Source: Synergistaceae bacterium UBA6101
GTDB taxonomy: Bacteria > Synergistota > Synergistia > Synergistales > Synergistaceae
DNA length: 64,000 bases
NCBI GenBank assembly: GCA_002428495.1
Contig: DIWR01000027.1
Span: forward strand, 82,542 to 146,541
Direction: 5' to 3'
This document shows positions 17,228 to 25,812 of this stretch, piece after piece. Under the pieces are notes generated by a model that did no database searches, had not been told where the DNA came from, and was given only the letters and a program-made list of their open reading frames with translations. The position numbers and the translations under genes are program-made. Within the stretch, counting starts at the first letter, position 1. Each line of letters opens with the position of its first letter.

Positions 17228-18084
17228 CAGATAAGCACCTCCGTTATTATTACATCAACATTTTTTACGTTGACCCCTGTAAAATACCTTACGCTTACAG
17301 CTGTCCTTTCCTTGACGAGCGTGGCAAGCGTGACGAAGTTCTTTTCACCCAGGCTTGCAGCTATCTTTATAGCAATGGAAAGGCTTTCTTCGTTCTCCGG
17401 GCTGACGTTGACTTCTACGACCCTTGCGACCTGTGCCGTTCTTCCTGCTATGAAGGTCACAAGATCTTCTATGGCCTCAGGTTCAATGTGGACTTCCCCG
17501 TAAAAACTGAAGGGCGGTCTTACTATTGTTTTCTCGCCCTCATGGTTGTCCTTTGATTTCCAGAAGACCCTAAGCTGACCGACAAGTTTGCCTGCAAAAT
17601 TCTTTCTTACGAGGACATGAGAGACCGGTATAACGTGTTTTCCTTTAGTGAAGCGCTCTCTCCTGGCCTTGCTGATCTCTTCAGGAGCTGCAATTTCTTC
17701 TATCCTTATCACCCTTTCAGGAAGAGGGAGCTTCAGCTTTTTGATGATCCTCATCACCATATCGTCAGATGTCGCGATTATCATAAGCGAGCATGGAGCC
17801 GCTTTTGAAAAAAAATCCATGACCTCTTCGCGATGGTCGTCGAATTCAAAAAGGGCCCTCCTGATCGCGCTGATTTGGTTCCTTTCGGATTTTGCGCTTT
17901 TGCCGCATACTATGCTGCCCTTGTAAATAACAAGACCGTCATCGATGATATAATCAGCATCAAAAATAGATGCTACCGACTGTGCTCTCTGGCTTTTGCC
18001 TGTCCCTGCAGCTCCCACAAAAGCATAGGTCGTGACCTGTTGGAGTTTCTCTTCTCTCTTATGCTGATTCTTGCTCTCTTCCAT
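17227..18084 (-). CDS. P-loop NTPase with a C-terminal Asp23/Gls24-like domain, function unknown
   Basis: Not a characterised family as far as I can tell. Residues ~18-33 form a Walker A (YAFVGAAGTGKSQRAQ). The next ~150 residues look like a small nucleotide-kinase-type fold, with DADYIIDDGLVIYKG and a stretch SLMIIATSDDMVMRIIKKL that could hold Walker B-like strands. From ~residue 185 on (FYGEVHIEPEAIEDLVTFIAG... VRYFTGVNVKNVDVIITEV) the pattern matches Asp23/Gls24 domains, which are envelope-stress-associated. 285 residues, with no signal peptide or membrane helix. It sits between murA and udg, and its stop overlaps the udg start. A role in envelope homeostasis is inference only. Confidence 0.6.
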   Translation of the reverse strand: MEESKNQHKREEKLQQVTTYAFVGAAGTGKSQRAQSVASIFDADYIIDDGLVIYKGSIVCGKSAKSERNQISAIRRALFEFDDHREEVMDFFSKAAPCSLMIIATSDDMVMRIIKKLKLPLPERVIRIEEIAAPEEISKARRERFTKGKHVIPVSHVLVRKNFAGKLVGQLRVFWKSKDNHEGEKTIVRPPFSFYGEVHIEPEAIEDLVTFIAGRTAQVARVVEVNVSPENEESLSIAIKIAASLGEKNFVTLATLVKERTAVSVRYFTGVNVKNVDVIITEVLI

Positions 18085-18103
18085 CTGATCGCCCTCTCAA
18101 GAG

Positions 18104-19348
18104 CTAGGCAATAAGCTCTATGTCAGCTCCGAGGGATCTCAGTTTATCAACGAGCCCCTCATAGCCTCTCCATACATGGTAAAGGTCGTGAACGGTAGTC
18201 ACTCCTTCGGCCGCCAGACCCATCAGTATAAGCGCGGCACCTGCCCTCAGGTTGGATGCGTGGACCTCGGTCCCGATAAGTTTGCCTACTCCTGTGACTA
18301 TCGCAGTCGAATCCTGAAGTTCGATCTTGGCTCCCATTTTTTTGAATTCGTTTATGTGAAGAAGTCTTGAATCAAAAACGCTCTCATGTATTACGCTCGT
18401 TCCAGAAGCAAGGGCGAGTGCGGCCATCAGCTGGGGTTGTGTATCTGTCGGAAAACCCGGATAAGGCATGGTCTTGACAGGTATTCCGGTCAAAGTGCCG
18501 TTGCATTTGGCTGTGACCTCGTCCAGCATGATCTCTATCGTTGCCCCCGCCTCTTCAAGCTTAAGGAGTATGGCGTCGATGAGCCCTGAATCTATCCCTC
18601 TGACAGTTACGGCCCCTTTTGTAATTATCCCTGCTATGAGGTAAGTCGCGGCCTCTATTCTGTCAGGTATTATCTCAGCTTCGGCTGATCCGGCCTCAGG
18701 TCTGCCTGTGATCCTTATCGTCGGTGTGCCGTCTCCTTTGACGGGTATCCCCATAAGTCTCAGTACCTCTGCCAGGTTCATTATTTCAGGTTCCCGGGCC
18801 GCATTTTCAATATAAGTGACTCCGTGAGCCAGAGCAGCGGCCATCATAAGATTTTCAGTTGCACCTACCGACGGGTAGTCCAGAGTTATCCTCTCTCCCT
18901 TGAGTTTTCCGGCGCTGGCGTAAACTGAACCACGGTTCAGGTCTATCTCCGCTCCCATTTTTGTAAGCCCTTTAAGATGGAAATCTATGGGCCGGCTTCC
19001 AAGGACGCATCCTCCCGGCAAAGGAAGGATAGCCTTGCCGCATCTTGCAAGGAGCGGGCCCAAAACCAAAGAGGATGCTCTCATCTTACGGACCAGTTCC
19101 GAAGGAGCATCCCAATTCAGTTCTTCCGGGACATCTATCGTCATAAAATTATTTTTAAATTCTACTGTGATACCTATGTGCCTGAGCAGGTCAGACATGG
19201 TATTAATATCATGGAGGTCAGGGACCTTTTTGAGGGTAAGCTTCTTTCCCTTCAGAAGTATCGATGCTGCCATTACCGGCAGGGCTGCATTCTTAGCCCC
19301 CTGCACGTCGACCGTACCATAAAGAGGGGTCCCCCCCCTGATGATCAT
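18104..19348 (-). CDS. murA: UDP-N-acetylglucosamine 1-carboxyvinyltransferase
   Basis: First committed step of peptidoglycan synthesis, adding enolpyruvate from PEP to UDP-GlcNAc; the target of fosfomycin. The N-terminal VQGAKNAALPVMAASIL contains the conserved Lys-Asn pair. The catalytic cysteine is about residue 114 in LPGGCVLGSRPIDFH, so the enzyme should be fosfomycin-sensitive. RAGAALILMGLAAEG closes the second lobe. The frame opens at TTG 19363, but that codon lies within the GGAGG ribosome site that serves ATG 19348, so 19348 is the start (414 aa). Confidence 0.96.
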   Translation of the reverse strand: MIIRGGTPLYGTVDVQGAKNAALPVMAASILLKGKKLTLKKVPDLHDINTMSDLLRHIGITVEFKNNFMTIDVPEELNWDAPSELVRKMRASSLVLGPLLARCGKAILPLPGGCVLGSRPIDFHLKGLTKMGAEIDLNRGSVYASAGKLKGERITLDYPSVGATENLMMAAALAHGVTYIENAAREPEIMNLAEVLRLMGIPVKGDGTPTIRITGRPEAGSAEAEIIPDRIEAATYLIAGIITKGAVTVRGIDSGLIDAILLKLEEAGATIEIMLDEVTAKCNGTLTGIPVKTMPYPGFPTDTQPQLMAALALASGTSVIHESVFDSRLLHINEFKKMGAKIELQDSTAIVTGVGKLIGTEVHASNLRAGAALILMGLAAEGVTTVHDLYHVWRGYEGLVDKLRSLGADIELIA

Positions 19349-19392
19349 TTTATCCTCCAACAACAGTCACTCCAGTCCAAACTGATAGAAAA

Positions 19393-20526
19393 TTACTTGC
19401 GGTCTTTTTCAAAATATTCCTTTAATGCATCAGCGATCTTTAATGAGGCTGTTCCGTCTCCGAATGGCTGGAACCTGCACTTATTTTCTATCTCCGTGAA
19501 ATGATCTTTATTTTCAAGAAGTTCGATAGCGTTGGAATATATCTTTTCCCTGTCTACTCCGACAATGACCCCGCTACCTTTTTCAACAGCTTCGGGGCGT
19601 TCTGTAACGTCCCTCAGGATCAGGACAGGCTTTTTGATCGCGGAAGCCTCTTCCTGTACTCCTCCGCTGTCGCTTAATATGAACATGGAAGCATTCATCG
19701 CCCAGACGAAGTCCGGATAATCCAACGGATCGCAGAGTATTACCTTTTCCCTCTCCTCTAGATATTTTCTTATAGTCTCCCTGACAGAGGGATTCCTGTG
19801 CATCGGGATGACCATCCAAAGCTCAGGATGAGAGTCCAGAAGCATCGTAAGGGCAGAACATATATCCTCAAGAGGCTTCCCCCAGGACTCTCTCCTGTGC
19901 GCGGTCACGAGCAGGAACGGAGCATCTTGGGGAAGTCTTGTGAGCTCAGGGCAAAATGGTTTAGATGTGCTTTTTGCTGTGTAATAAAGAGCATCTATCA
20001 CAGTGTTGCCTGTAACAAGGATCATATCTCCCTGAGTCCCCTCACATAGAAGGTTCTCTTTAGCAAGCTCAGTAGGAGCGAATGCCCACGTAGTTATTCT
20101 GTCAGTCAGTACCCTGTTCATTTCCTCAGGGAATGGGAGATGCATATTTCCGCTTCTGAGTCCTGCTTCAACGTGCCCGACGGGTATTTTCCTGTAAAAA
20201 CCTGCAAGGGCTGCGGCGAATGTAGTTGTAGTATCACCATGTACCAGTACAGCAGCCGGCCCTATTGTGTCAAAATACTCACCGGCTCCTGTAAGTACCG
20301 AAGAAGTGATATGGTCAAGGCTCTGTCTTTCTTTCATGATGTGAAGGTTCACATCCGCTGTAAGTTTAAAGTGGGCAAGGGCCTGGTCCAGCATCGCAGA
20401 ATGCTGTCCCGTAGCCAGTATCTTTACGTCAAAATAATCCTGGCTGCGAAGGGCCAACACGACAGGGGCCATTTTTATAGCCTCGGGTCGGGTCCCAACG
20501 ACACAAACCACAGTTTTATGGCTCAT
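19393..20526 (-). CDS. wecB: UDP-N-acetylglucosamine 2-epimerase (non-hydrolysing)
   Basis: Interconverts UDP-GlcNAc and UDP-ManNAc for surface glycan synthesis. GTRPEAIKMAPVV at residues ~11-23, VHGDTTTTFAAALAGFYRKIPVGHVEAGLRS-type blocks, TAHRRESWG and SDSGGVQEEA are hallmark motifs of the WecB/MnaA family. 377 residues. AGGAGG precedes ATG 20526. It lies downstream of a WecA-like GlcNAc-1-phosphate transferase, so the pair may start a lipid-linked polymer containing ManNAc or a derivative; no polymerising glycosyltransferases are nearby. Confidence 0.94.
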   Translation of the reverse strand: MSHKTVVCVVGTRPEAIKMAPVVLALRSQDYFDVKILATGQHSAMLDQALAHFKLTADVNLHIMKERQSLDHITSSVLTGAGEYFDTIGPAAVLVHGDTTTTFAAALAGFYRKIPVGHVEAGLRSGNMHLPFPEEMNRVLTDRITTWAFAPTELAKENLLCEGTQGDMILVTGNTVIDALYYTAKSTSKPFCPELTRLPQDAPFLLVTAHRRESWGKPLEDICSALTMLLDSHPELWMVIPMHRNPSVRETIRKYLEEREKVILCDPLDYPDFVWAMNASMFILSDSGGVQEEASAIKKPVLILRDVTERPEAVEKGSGVIVGVDREKIYSNAIELLENKDHFTEIENKCRFQPFGDGTASLKIADALKEYFEKDRK

Positions 20527-20598
20527 GGAAACATCCTCCTAAAATCAGTTCTTGCTTTGCTTATGTTAAGCCTACAACATTAACAGATATGCGCCGAG

Positions 20599-21480
20599 CT
20601 ATAAAAATTTAGTTCCAAGCAGGCGGAGTCCTATAAGGACCAGTGCCATATGTGCAGTCCCCATTATCGCCAGCGTCTGCAGTTTCGAAAAACCGCTGTC
20701 AAGAAGGCGATGGTGGGCGTGCCCCCTGTCAGGAGAAAAGGGGGATTTTTTAGTCAAAATACGCCTTGTCATTGCTACCAGAGTATCTATTACAGGTATT
20801 CCTCCGATGAAGAAGAGTACGGCTGCAAGGCTGAAAAACCCTTTTCCGAAGAGGTCCGGGAAAATGCTCCATGCAAGGTGCGAAGCACATATATATCCCA
20901 GCAGGGTGCTACCTCCGTCACCCAGGAATGTCCTGGGCTGTGGAAAATTCCATAAGAGCACTCCGAACACCAGTCCTGCCACCGGCATCCATACTGCTGG
21001 ATTTCCTGCAAATATCGCGACAAGGGCTGTGATCAGAGTCATGGTAAGACAGAGGCCATCCATCCCGTCTATGAGATTGTAGGCGTTAGTGGTACCCGTT
21101 ATCCAGAAAATAATCAACATCCTCTGCCATAGCGGAATAGGGAGGGCATAGGAGACCCACGCAGCTGCGGCGAAATGAAAAAAGAGTCTCATGACCGGAG
21201 GCAGAGGGTGCATGTCATCCATGTAACCAACTATGAACACTATGGTCGCACCAGTAGCTATATAGGGTACTTCTACTCCTGGGTTACCTACGAAAAGCGC
21301 CCATAGCAGGTAGCCGCTCCACAGCACAATACCCGCACCGCGCGGCATGATGCTGTGGTGTTTTTTTCTGCCGCCGGGTATGTCCAGGAGCCTGAATTTT
21401 TGTGCAAGACCAATTGAAACAGGTGTGGCAATGAGTCCCCACAAAAAAGTAACCAGGGTGAAGAGATATATTGAAAACAC
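20599..21480 (-). CDS. Undecaprenyl-phosphate sugar-1-phosphate transferase (WecA/TagO/MraY family)
   Basis: Polytopic membrane enzyme transferring a sugar-1-phosphate, probably GlcNAc-1-P, to undecaprenyl phosphate. Eight to ten hydrophobic segments are visible. Conserved cytoplasmic loops are present: VGYMDDMHPLP (the first aspartate pair), NAYNLIDGMDGL, FLGDGGSTLLGY and the histidine loop DRGHAHHRLLDSGFS, which is typical of the WecA/TagO branch and not of MraY. 293 residues, somewhat short. It is followed by wecB, which supports a role in teichoic-acid-like or O-antigen/ECA-type glycan initiation. Confidence 0.88.
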   Translation of the reverse strand: MFSIYLFTLVTFLWGLIATPVSIGLAQKFRLLDIPGGRKKHHSIMPRGAGIVLWSGYLLWALFVGNPGVEVPYIATGATIVFIVGYMDDMHPLPPVMRLFFHFAAAAWVSYALPIPLWQRMLIIFWITGTTNAYNLIDGMDGLCLTMTLITALVAIFAGNPAVWMPVAGLVFGVLLWNFPQPRTFLGDGGSTLLGYICASHLAWSIFPDLFGKGFFSLAAVLFFIGGIPVIDTLVAMTRRILTKKSPFSPDRGHAHHRLLDSGFSKLQTLAIMGTAHMALVLIGLRLLGTKFL

Positions 21481-21505
21481 GGGACCCGTCCTAATTTCTC
21501 TTCAT

Positions 21506-22621
21506 CTATTTTGTACCGAAAAGTCTGTCTCCTGCATCTCCAAGTCCGGGCACGATATAGCCGTGATCGTTCAGATGACTGTCGACAGCTGCGGTATAAA
21601 TATCGACATCCGGGTGCTCTTCATGAAATCTCGCAATTCCTTCAGGAGCAGACAGCAGGGAAACGAGTGCGATCCTTTTGCCGCCGTAACTCTTTATATG
21701 CGCTACCGCGGCAGCGGCTGATCCGCCTGTTGCAAGCATTGGATCTACAACGAAAATGTCTCTTTCAGAAATGTCTTTGGGCAGTTTACAATAATAATCT
21801 ACTGGCAGCAGAGTCTCAGGATCCCTGTAAAGCCCTATGTGTCCGACCTTGGCATTCGGTATTAATTTAAGGATGCCCTCTACCATTCCGAGTCCAGCTC
21901 TCAATACAGGTACGATGGCCAGCTTTTTGCCCGAAAGTGTGAATACTCTTGTTTTTGCGACAGGAGTTTCAATTTCGATCTCTTCAAGGGAGAGGTGCCT
22001 TGTTATCTCATATACCATAAGGCCCGCCACTTCTTGGACAAGATCCCTGAAATCTTTTGAAGAAGTGTTCTTGTCTCTCATGAGTCCAAGCTTGTGTCTC
22101 ACAAGAGGATGTTCTACAACGACCGTCCTTCCGCCTGCTGAATTTGATGAACATGTTGCTGAAGCCGTGTCGGAGGCATGGTCCCTCTCAAATGCTGTTA
22201 TTTTGTCTACTCGGAATGCGTGCCGTCCGCCCTCAAACTCTTCGTTAAGCCATGTGTCGACTATCTCTTTTGCCAGGCCAGAACCAATCACTCTGCTTCC
22301 AATAGCCAGCACGTTTGCATTGTTATGCCTGCGGCTCATCGCTGCTGTGAAATGATCGTGGCATAGAGCAGCCCTGATACCTGCTACTTTGTTTGCTGTT
22401 ATGCTCATTCCGATCCCTGTCCCGCAGAAAAGGATCCCGAAATCCGCCTTGTGACTGGCAACCGTCTCCGAAGCCCTGAATCCGCAGTCGGGATAATCTA
22501 CGCTGAGGTCTCCTGAAGAGGTCCCGCAGTCTATGATCTCGTGTCCTGCTGATGCAAGGTGCTCCTTGATCTCTTCCTTAAGTCCGTATCCGGCGTGGTC
22601 AGCTCCCAGTGCAATTTTCAT
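21506..22621 (-). CDS. rpiB-upp: Fused ribose-5-phosphate isomerase B and uracil phosphoribosyltransferase
   Basis: One reading frame carries two enzymes. Residues ~1-150 are RpiB (MKIALGADHAGYGLKEEI, the catalytic cysteine in ILFCGTGIGMSI, and CHDHFTAAMSRRHNNANVLAIGSR), isomerising ribose 5-phosphate and ribulose 5-phosphate. After a linker rich in Ser, Ala and Thr, residues ~172-371 are Upp (HPLVRHKLGLMRDKNTSS, VPVLRAGLGMVEG, and the PRPP loop FVVDPMLATGGSAAAAV), salvaging uracil to UMP. No stop or frameshift separates them. ATG 22621 follows GGGAGG; the frame is open to 22675 without a better start. Separate neighbouring rpiB and upp genes are common; a fusion is less so. Confidence 0.9.
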   Translation of the reverse strand: MKIALGADHAGYGLKEEIKEHLASAGHEIIDCGTSSGDLSVDYPDCGFRASETVASHKADFGILFCGTGIGMSITANKVAGIRAALCHDHFTAAMSRRHNNANVLAIGSRVIGSGLAKEIVDTWLNEEFEGGRHAFRVDKITAFERDHASDTASATCSSNSAGGRTVVVEHPLVRHKLGLMRDKNTSSKDFRDLVQEVAGLMVYEITRHLSLEEIEIETPVAKTRVFTLSGKKLAIVPVLRAGLGMVEGILKLIPNAKVGHIGLYRDPETLLPVDYYCKLPKDISERDIFVVDPMLATGGSAAAAVAHIKSYGGKRIALVSLLSAPEGIARFHEEHPDVDIYTAAVDSHLNDHGYIVPGLGDAGDRLFGTK

Positions 22622-22679
22622 ATATGGTCCTCCCAAGAATAAGGTATGATAGATTAAAATATTGCTTTGGTGCAATTAA

Positions 22680-23615
22680 TTATTTTACTATCTGAGAGAT
22701 AAGTTCTCCGGCAAGAGAGTAGGGATCAGTTTTTCTGGAAGCCAAATCCTCCAGTAACCTGGTATCCTTGCGTTTTTTCCATATTTTCTCTGTCAGAAGG
22801 GATATCTCTCCCCTCAGTACAGCCTCGACTTCCATTTCAAGCTGGATAAAGCGTCTTTTTTTGCCTTCGCTGGAAGTGTGGAGATAGTTCCAGTGGTTGT
22901 TGAGTGTATTTTTTACTTCTTCCACTCCCGTATTGTTCTGTGATGATACTAGTGTTACGGGGGGTATCCATTCCCTTTCTTTCAGCATCTTGAGCATGAC
23001 CTGAACATCTGCTGCAACCTTGTCTGCTCCCTCTTTGTCTGCCTTGTTCACTACGAATGTATCAGCTATTTCCATGATACCGGCCTTCATTATCTGGACA
23101 TCGTCTCCCATACCGGGGACAAGGACAAGAACCACAGTGTCAGCTATTTTGATAATATCGACCTCAGACTGCCCTACTCCGACTGTTTCTATGAGGACAA
23201 CGTCAAAACCGCATGCATCAAGAATAAGGGCAGCTTCATGTGTTGACCTGCTTACTCCGCCAAGGTGTCCCCTTGATCCCATGCTTCTGATAAATACACC
23301 CTCGTCAAGCGCATGGCTCTGCATTCGCAGCCTGTCTCCGAGGATCGCTCCTCCAGTAAACGGGCTTGACGGATCTATTGCTATTACTCCCACTTTCATG
23401 TTATCAGCCTTGAACTGTTCTATAAGCCTGTCGACAAAGGTACTCTTGCCTGCTCCGGGGCTTCCTGTTATGCCAATTACCTTGGCTTTTCCTGTCCTGG
23501 GATATATCTGCTTCATTATTTCCTTTGCGGAAGGAGTATCAGCTTCAACAAAACTTATGAGGCGGCCAATAGATCTTGGGTCCCCCTTGAACGCGTTATT
23601 CAGAAGCTTATCCAT
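22680..23615 (-). CDS. meaB: MeaB-family GTPase, methylmalonyl-CoA mutase chaperone
   Basis: G3E-type P-loop GTPase that protects and loads adenosylcobalamin mutases. Walker A GSPGAGKST is at residues ~51-59, followed by IAIDPSSPFTGGAILGDRLRM, the switch-region block FIRSMGSRGHLGG and the nucleotide-base motif VVNKADKEGAD. 311 residues matches MeaB/ArgK. No mutase subunit lies beside it, so the partner is elsewhere; methylmalonyl-CoA or isobutyryl-CoA mutases are both possible. It lies 58 nt upstream of the rpiB-upp fusion, same strand. Confidence 0.9.
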   Translation of the reverse strand: MDKLLNNAFKGDPRSIGRLISFVEADTPSAKEIMKQIYPRTGKAKVIGITGSPGAGKSTFVDRLIEQFKADNMKVGVIAIDPSSPFTGGAILGDRLRMQSHALDEGVFIRSMGSRGHLGGVSRSTHEAALILDACGFDVVLIETVGVGQSEVDIIKIADTVVLVLVPGMGDDVQIMKAGIMEIADTFVVNKADKEGADKVAADVQVMLKMLKEREWIPPVTLVSSQNNTGVEEVKNTLNNHWNYLHTSSEGKKRRFIQLEMEVEAVLRGEISLLTEKIWKKRKDTRLLEDLASRKTDPYSLAGELISQIVK

Positions 23616-23667
23616 AAATCAACTCTCCTAACTGTTTATAAAAAACTTAATTTACGTTTTACAGAGC

Positions 23668-23898
23668 TTATTTAAAAAGGATGTTTATTCCTGCAAAACA
23701 GTAAAAGCCAAGGCCTATAGATCCCGCAAAAAGGAATCCAAGAAGAACCCTGAGGTATAACACAAACATAGGGCCTCCCGGCCATTTCCCCGACTGGATA
23801 TTTACGACCATTCGGGCCACCAGGAGTGAGCCCCCAAAAAGAACAAGAGCCACCAGTGCCTGGAGGTTTACAGGTGGAATATTTTTGATAAAATCCAT
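23668..23898 (-). CDS. Small integral membrane protein of unknown function
   Basis: A 76-residue hydrophobic protein with two predicted membrane helices, about residues 12-31 and 46-70, joined by SGKWPGGPMFVLYLRV. I recognise no family. The ATG at 23898 is preferred over the TTG one codon earlier; the GGATG-like ribosome site is weak and ~11 nt away. It lies between a strong terminator (23937-23966) and meaB, so it may be the first gene of the meaB transcript. Confidence 0.6.
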   Translation of the reverse strand: MDFIKNIPPVNLQALVALVLFGGSLLVARMVVNIQSGKWPGGPMFVLYLRVLLGFLFAGSIGLGFYCFAGINILFK

Positions 23899-23936
23899 CA
23901 AATCAGATACATCCTTTCGGTCAGCGATAATTCCTC

Positions 23937-23966
23937 AAAAAAATAGAGAGGATCATCTCCTCTCTA
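23937..23966 (-). terminator. Rho-independent terminator after the Gfo/Idh/MocA gene
   Basis: TAGAGAGGA (23944-23952) and TCCTCTCTA (23958-23966) form a perfect 9-bp stem with a 5-nt loop. On the - strand the stem is followed directly by seven Ts (complement of the A-run at 23937-23943). Confidence 0.92.
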
Positions 23967-24007
23967 GATAATAACTCTTATCGGCCGGAATGTCATTTGT
24001 TATTTGT

Positions 24008-24979
24008 CTATATTGCTGAAAGCAGCGAGCCGGCCTCAGATCTTTCTTCATGTATCTGTCTGAGTACCGCAACGCATACTTCGAGCGCCCTTTTGCCGTC
24101 TTTGATCCCTACCATGGGCTGGCGCCCTTCCCTGACACATGATACGAAATGCTGCAGTTCCATCTTGAGCGGTTCTGTCTTCGGGAAAACAGGGTGCTCT
24201 ATCACCTCAACAAGATTTCCGCCGCTCTGCCTCACGCAGCGCTGTACAGAAATATCCTGTGATTCATAATTTACAGTAATGTACCTCTCTGTCTCTGTTA
24301 TCTCCATCTGGCGTACCCTCTTTTCCGATACGCGGCTGACTAGTATGTGAGCCATGGCTCCATTTGCAAAAGTCAGCTGTGCCGAGGCGATATCCTCGTG
24401 CTCCGTTCTGATGCATCTTCCGATAGCAGATATGGAGACAAGTTCAGAATTGATCAGGGAGAGAATAATATCAACGTCGTGTATCATAAGGTCAAGCACC
24501 ACGCCCACGTCGCTGATCCTTGGCGAGAACGGCCCCATTCTGTGGGTCTGGATGAAATAGGGATCATTTATGAATTCCCTGACATGCTGTACAGCGCTGT
24601 TGAATCTTTCGATGTGCCCCACCTGGAGTATAAGATCCTTTTTTACTGCCAGATTAAGCAGCCTTTCTGCCTCATCAACGCTTGAGGTGACTGGTTTTTC
24701 AATGAGAACATGAATACCGTTTTCCATTGCGATCCTTGCTACTTCGAAGTGGTGGCTGGTAGGAACAACTATGCTGAGAGCGTCCGGACGGGTCTGTTTG
24801 ATAAATGTTTCTATACTACTGTATGGAATAACTCCGAGCGGGTCTGCTACTGATTGGGCCCTTTCTTCGTTTATGTCAACTACCCCAACAAGCTGGGTCC
24901 CAAGAATTTCTGTATATACTCTGGCATGGTGCATGCCCAAATGTCCAACGCCGATAACGCCGACCTTTATGTTGTCCAT
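24008..24979 (-). CDS. Gfo/Idh/MocA-family NAD(P)-dependent oxidoreductase
   Basis: Dehydrogenase-fold protein. The N-terminal Rossmann motif IKVGVIGVGHLGMHHARVY is at residues ~4-22, the conserved EKPVTSSVDEAERLL with the EKP lysine at ~95-98, and GHIERFNSAVQ and DLMIHDVDIILSL match the C-terminal domain, with the catalytic histidine in HDVD. 323 residues. The substrate cannot be read from sequence; UDP-sugar 3-dehydrogenases of lipid A synthesis (GnnA-like) and myo-inositol dehydrogenases are in this family. It is a single-gene unit, bounded by a terminator downstream. Confidence 0.85.
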   Translation of the reverse strand: MDNIKVGVIGVGHLGMHHARVYTEILGTQLVGVVDINEERAQSVADPLGVIPYSSIETFIKQTRPDALSIVVPTSHHFEVARIAMENGIHVLIEKPVTSSVDEAERLLNLAVKKDLILQVGHIERFNSAVQHVREFINDPYFIQTHRMGPFSPRISDVGVVLDLMIHDVDIILSLINSELVSISAIGRCIRTEHEDIASAQLTFANGAMAHILVSRVSEKRVRQMEITETERYITVNYESQDISVQRCVRQSGGNLVEVIEHPVFPKTEPLKMELQHFVSCVREGRQPMVGIKDGKRALEVCVAVLRQIHEERSEAGSLLSAI

Positions 24980-25038
24980 TCCATGTTCACCTCACGTGGA
25001 GAGTAATTGATCCCGGTAACTTTAATAATTCTCACCTA

Positions 25039-25812
25039 TCATGCCTGTTTTGTGGTATTTCCAGCTAGAAGAAATATTCTGGCTCTTTCATCACCGGCAC
25101 GGTATGAATAATAAAAGTCGTTGTTACAGCATGTACAGCCCTTGACCTCATAGATATTATCACAAGGCAGACCGCATTGCATCAACTGCCTTTTTATTTC
25201 TCCCCTAATGTCAAAATAGACCATCCCGTTTTTTTTACGGAAATTATCTGGAGAAAAGGATGTCAATGCATATTGTGTGCACGGATCTTCCATTTTTCTT
25301 GAGTAACAGTCTTTGCATATGCATGGTCCTATCCAGGCTTGGCTCCTTTCACTCCTCCATCCGGGCTTGTTTTCGGAAAGCCTGGCCAGTGATCTGCCGA
25401 CTATATTCTTTGCTGTACCTACAAATCCGGAATGAAGAAGGATCATCCATGGTTCCGGAGAGTCGGAAGCAATGACGACAGGGCAACAGTCAGCGAACCT
25501 GAGACTTGCCATCGAATCTGATGAAGGATCTATCAGTACCCCGTCAGCTTCCGGTCTGAAAGGCAGCGCAAAGGATGAAGATGAAGGAATTACGTGAGTA
25601 CCGTGTACCTGGTATGGTGCAACTAACTGAATATTATTAAAATTAGAGGACAAAGACTCCCATATCTTTTCAGGGTTACCCTCAGTCCTGTCCATTAGTT
25701 CTCCCCTGCAGTAGATTGAAGCGAAAAACTGAGACTGCAGCTCCTCCGGCATTATCAGCCTGAGTTCCTTCTGTCGCTTTTCGTTCCTGAATTCAAATCC
25801 TATCTTAGTCAT
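25039..25812 (-). CDS. pgeF: PgeF/YfiH-family multicopper-fold (polyphenol oxidase-like) protein
   Basis: Family associated with peptidoglycan editing and purine-nucleoside phosphorylase/deaminase activity. Conserved metal-binding features are QVHGTHV, EADGVLIDP, LRFADCCPVV and LLHSGFVGTAKNI. The usual HAGWRG is HSGFVG here, but the metal-binding His and Cys are kept. A Cys-rich segment (CICKDCYSRKM... CTCCNNDFYYSYR) is unusual and could bind zinc. ATG 25812 overlaps the folC stop (ATGACTAA) and is preferred over TTG 25815. 257 residues. Confidence 0.85.
   Translation of the reverse strand: MTKIGFEFRNEKRQKELRLIMPEELQSQFFASIYCRGELMDRTEGNPEKIWESLSSNFNNIQLVAPYQVHGTHVIPSSSSFALPFRPEADGVLIDPSSDSMASLRFADCCPVVIASDSPEPWMILLHSGFVGTAKNIVGRSLARLSENKPGWRSERSQAWIGPCICKDCYSRKMEDPCTQYALTSFSPDNFRKKNGMVYFDIRGEIKRQLMQCGLPCDNIYEVKGCTCCNNDFYYSYRAGDERARIFLLAGNTTKQA

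Noticed and set aside
16706..17503. 265-codon + strand frame opposite udg and the P-loop gene
   Set aside because: Spans two real - strand genes; the predicted protein shows no motif or signal peptide and has no start context.
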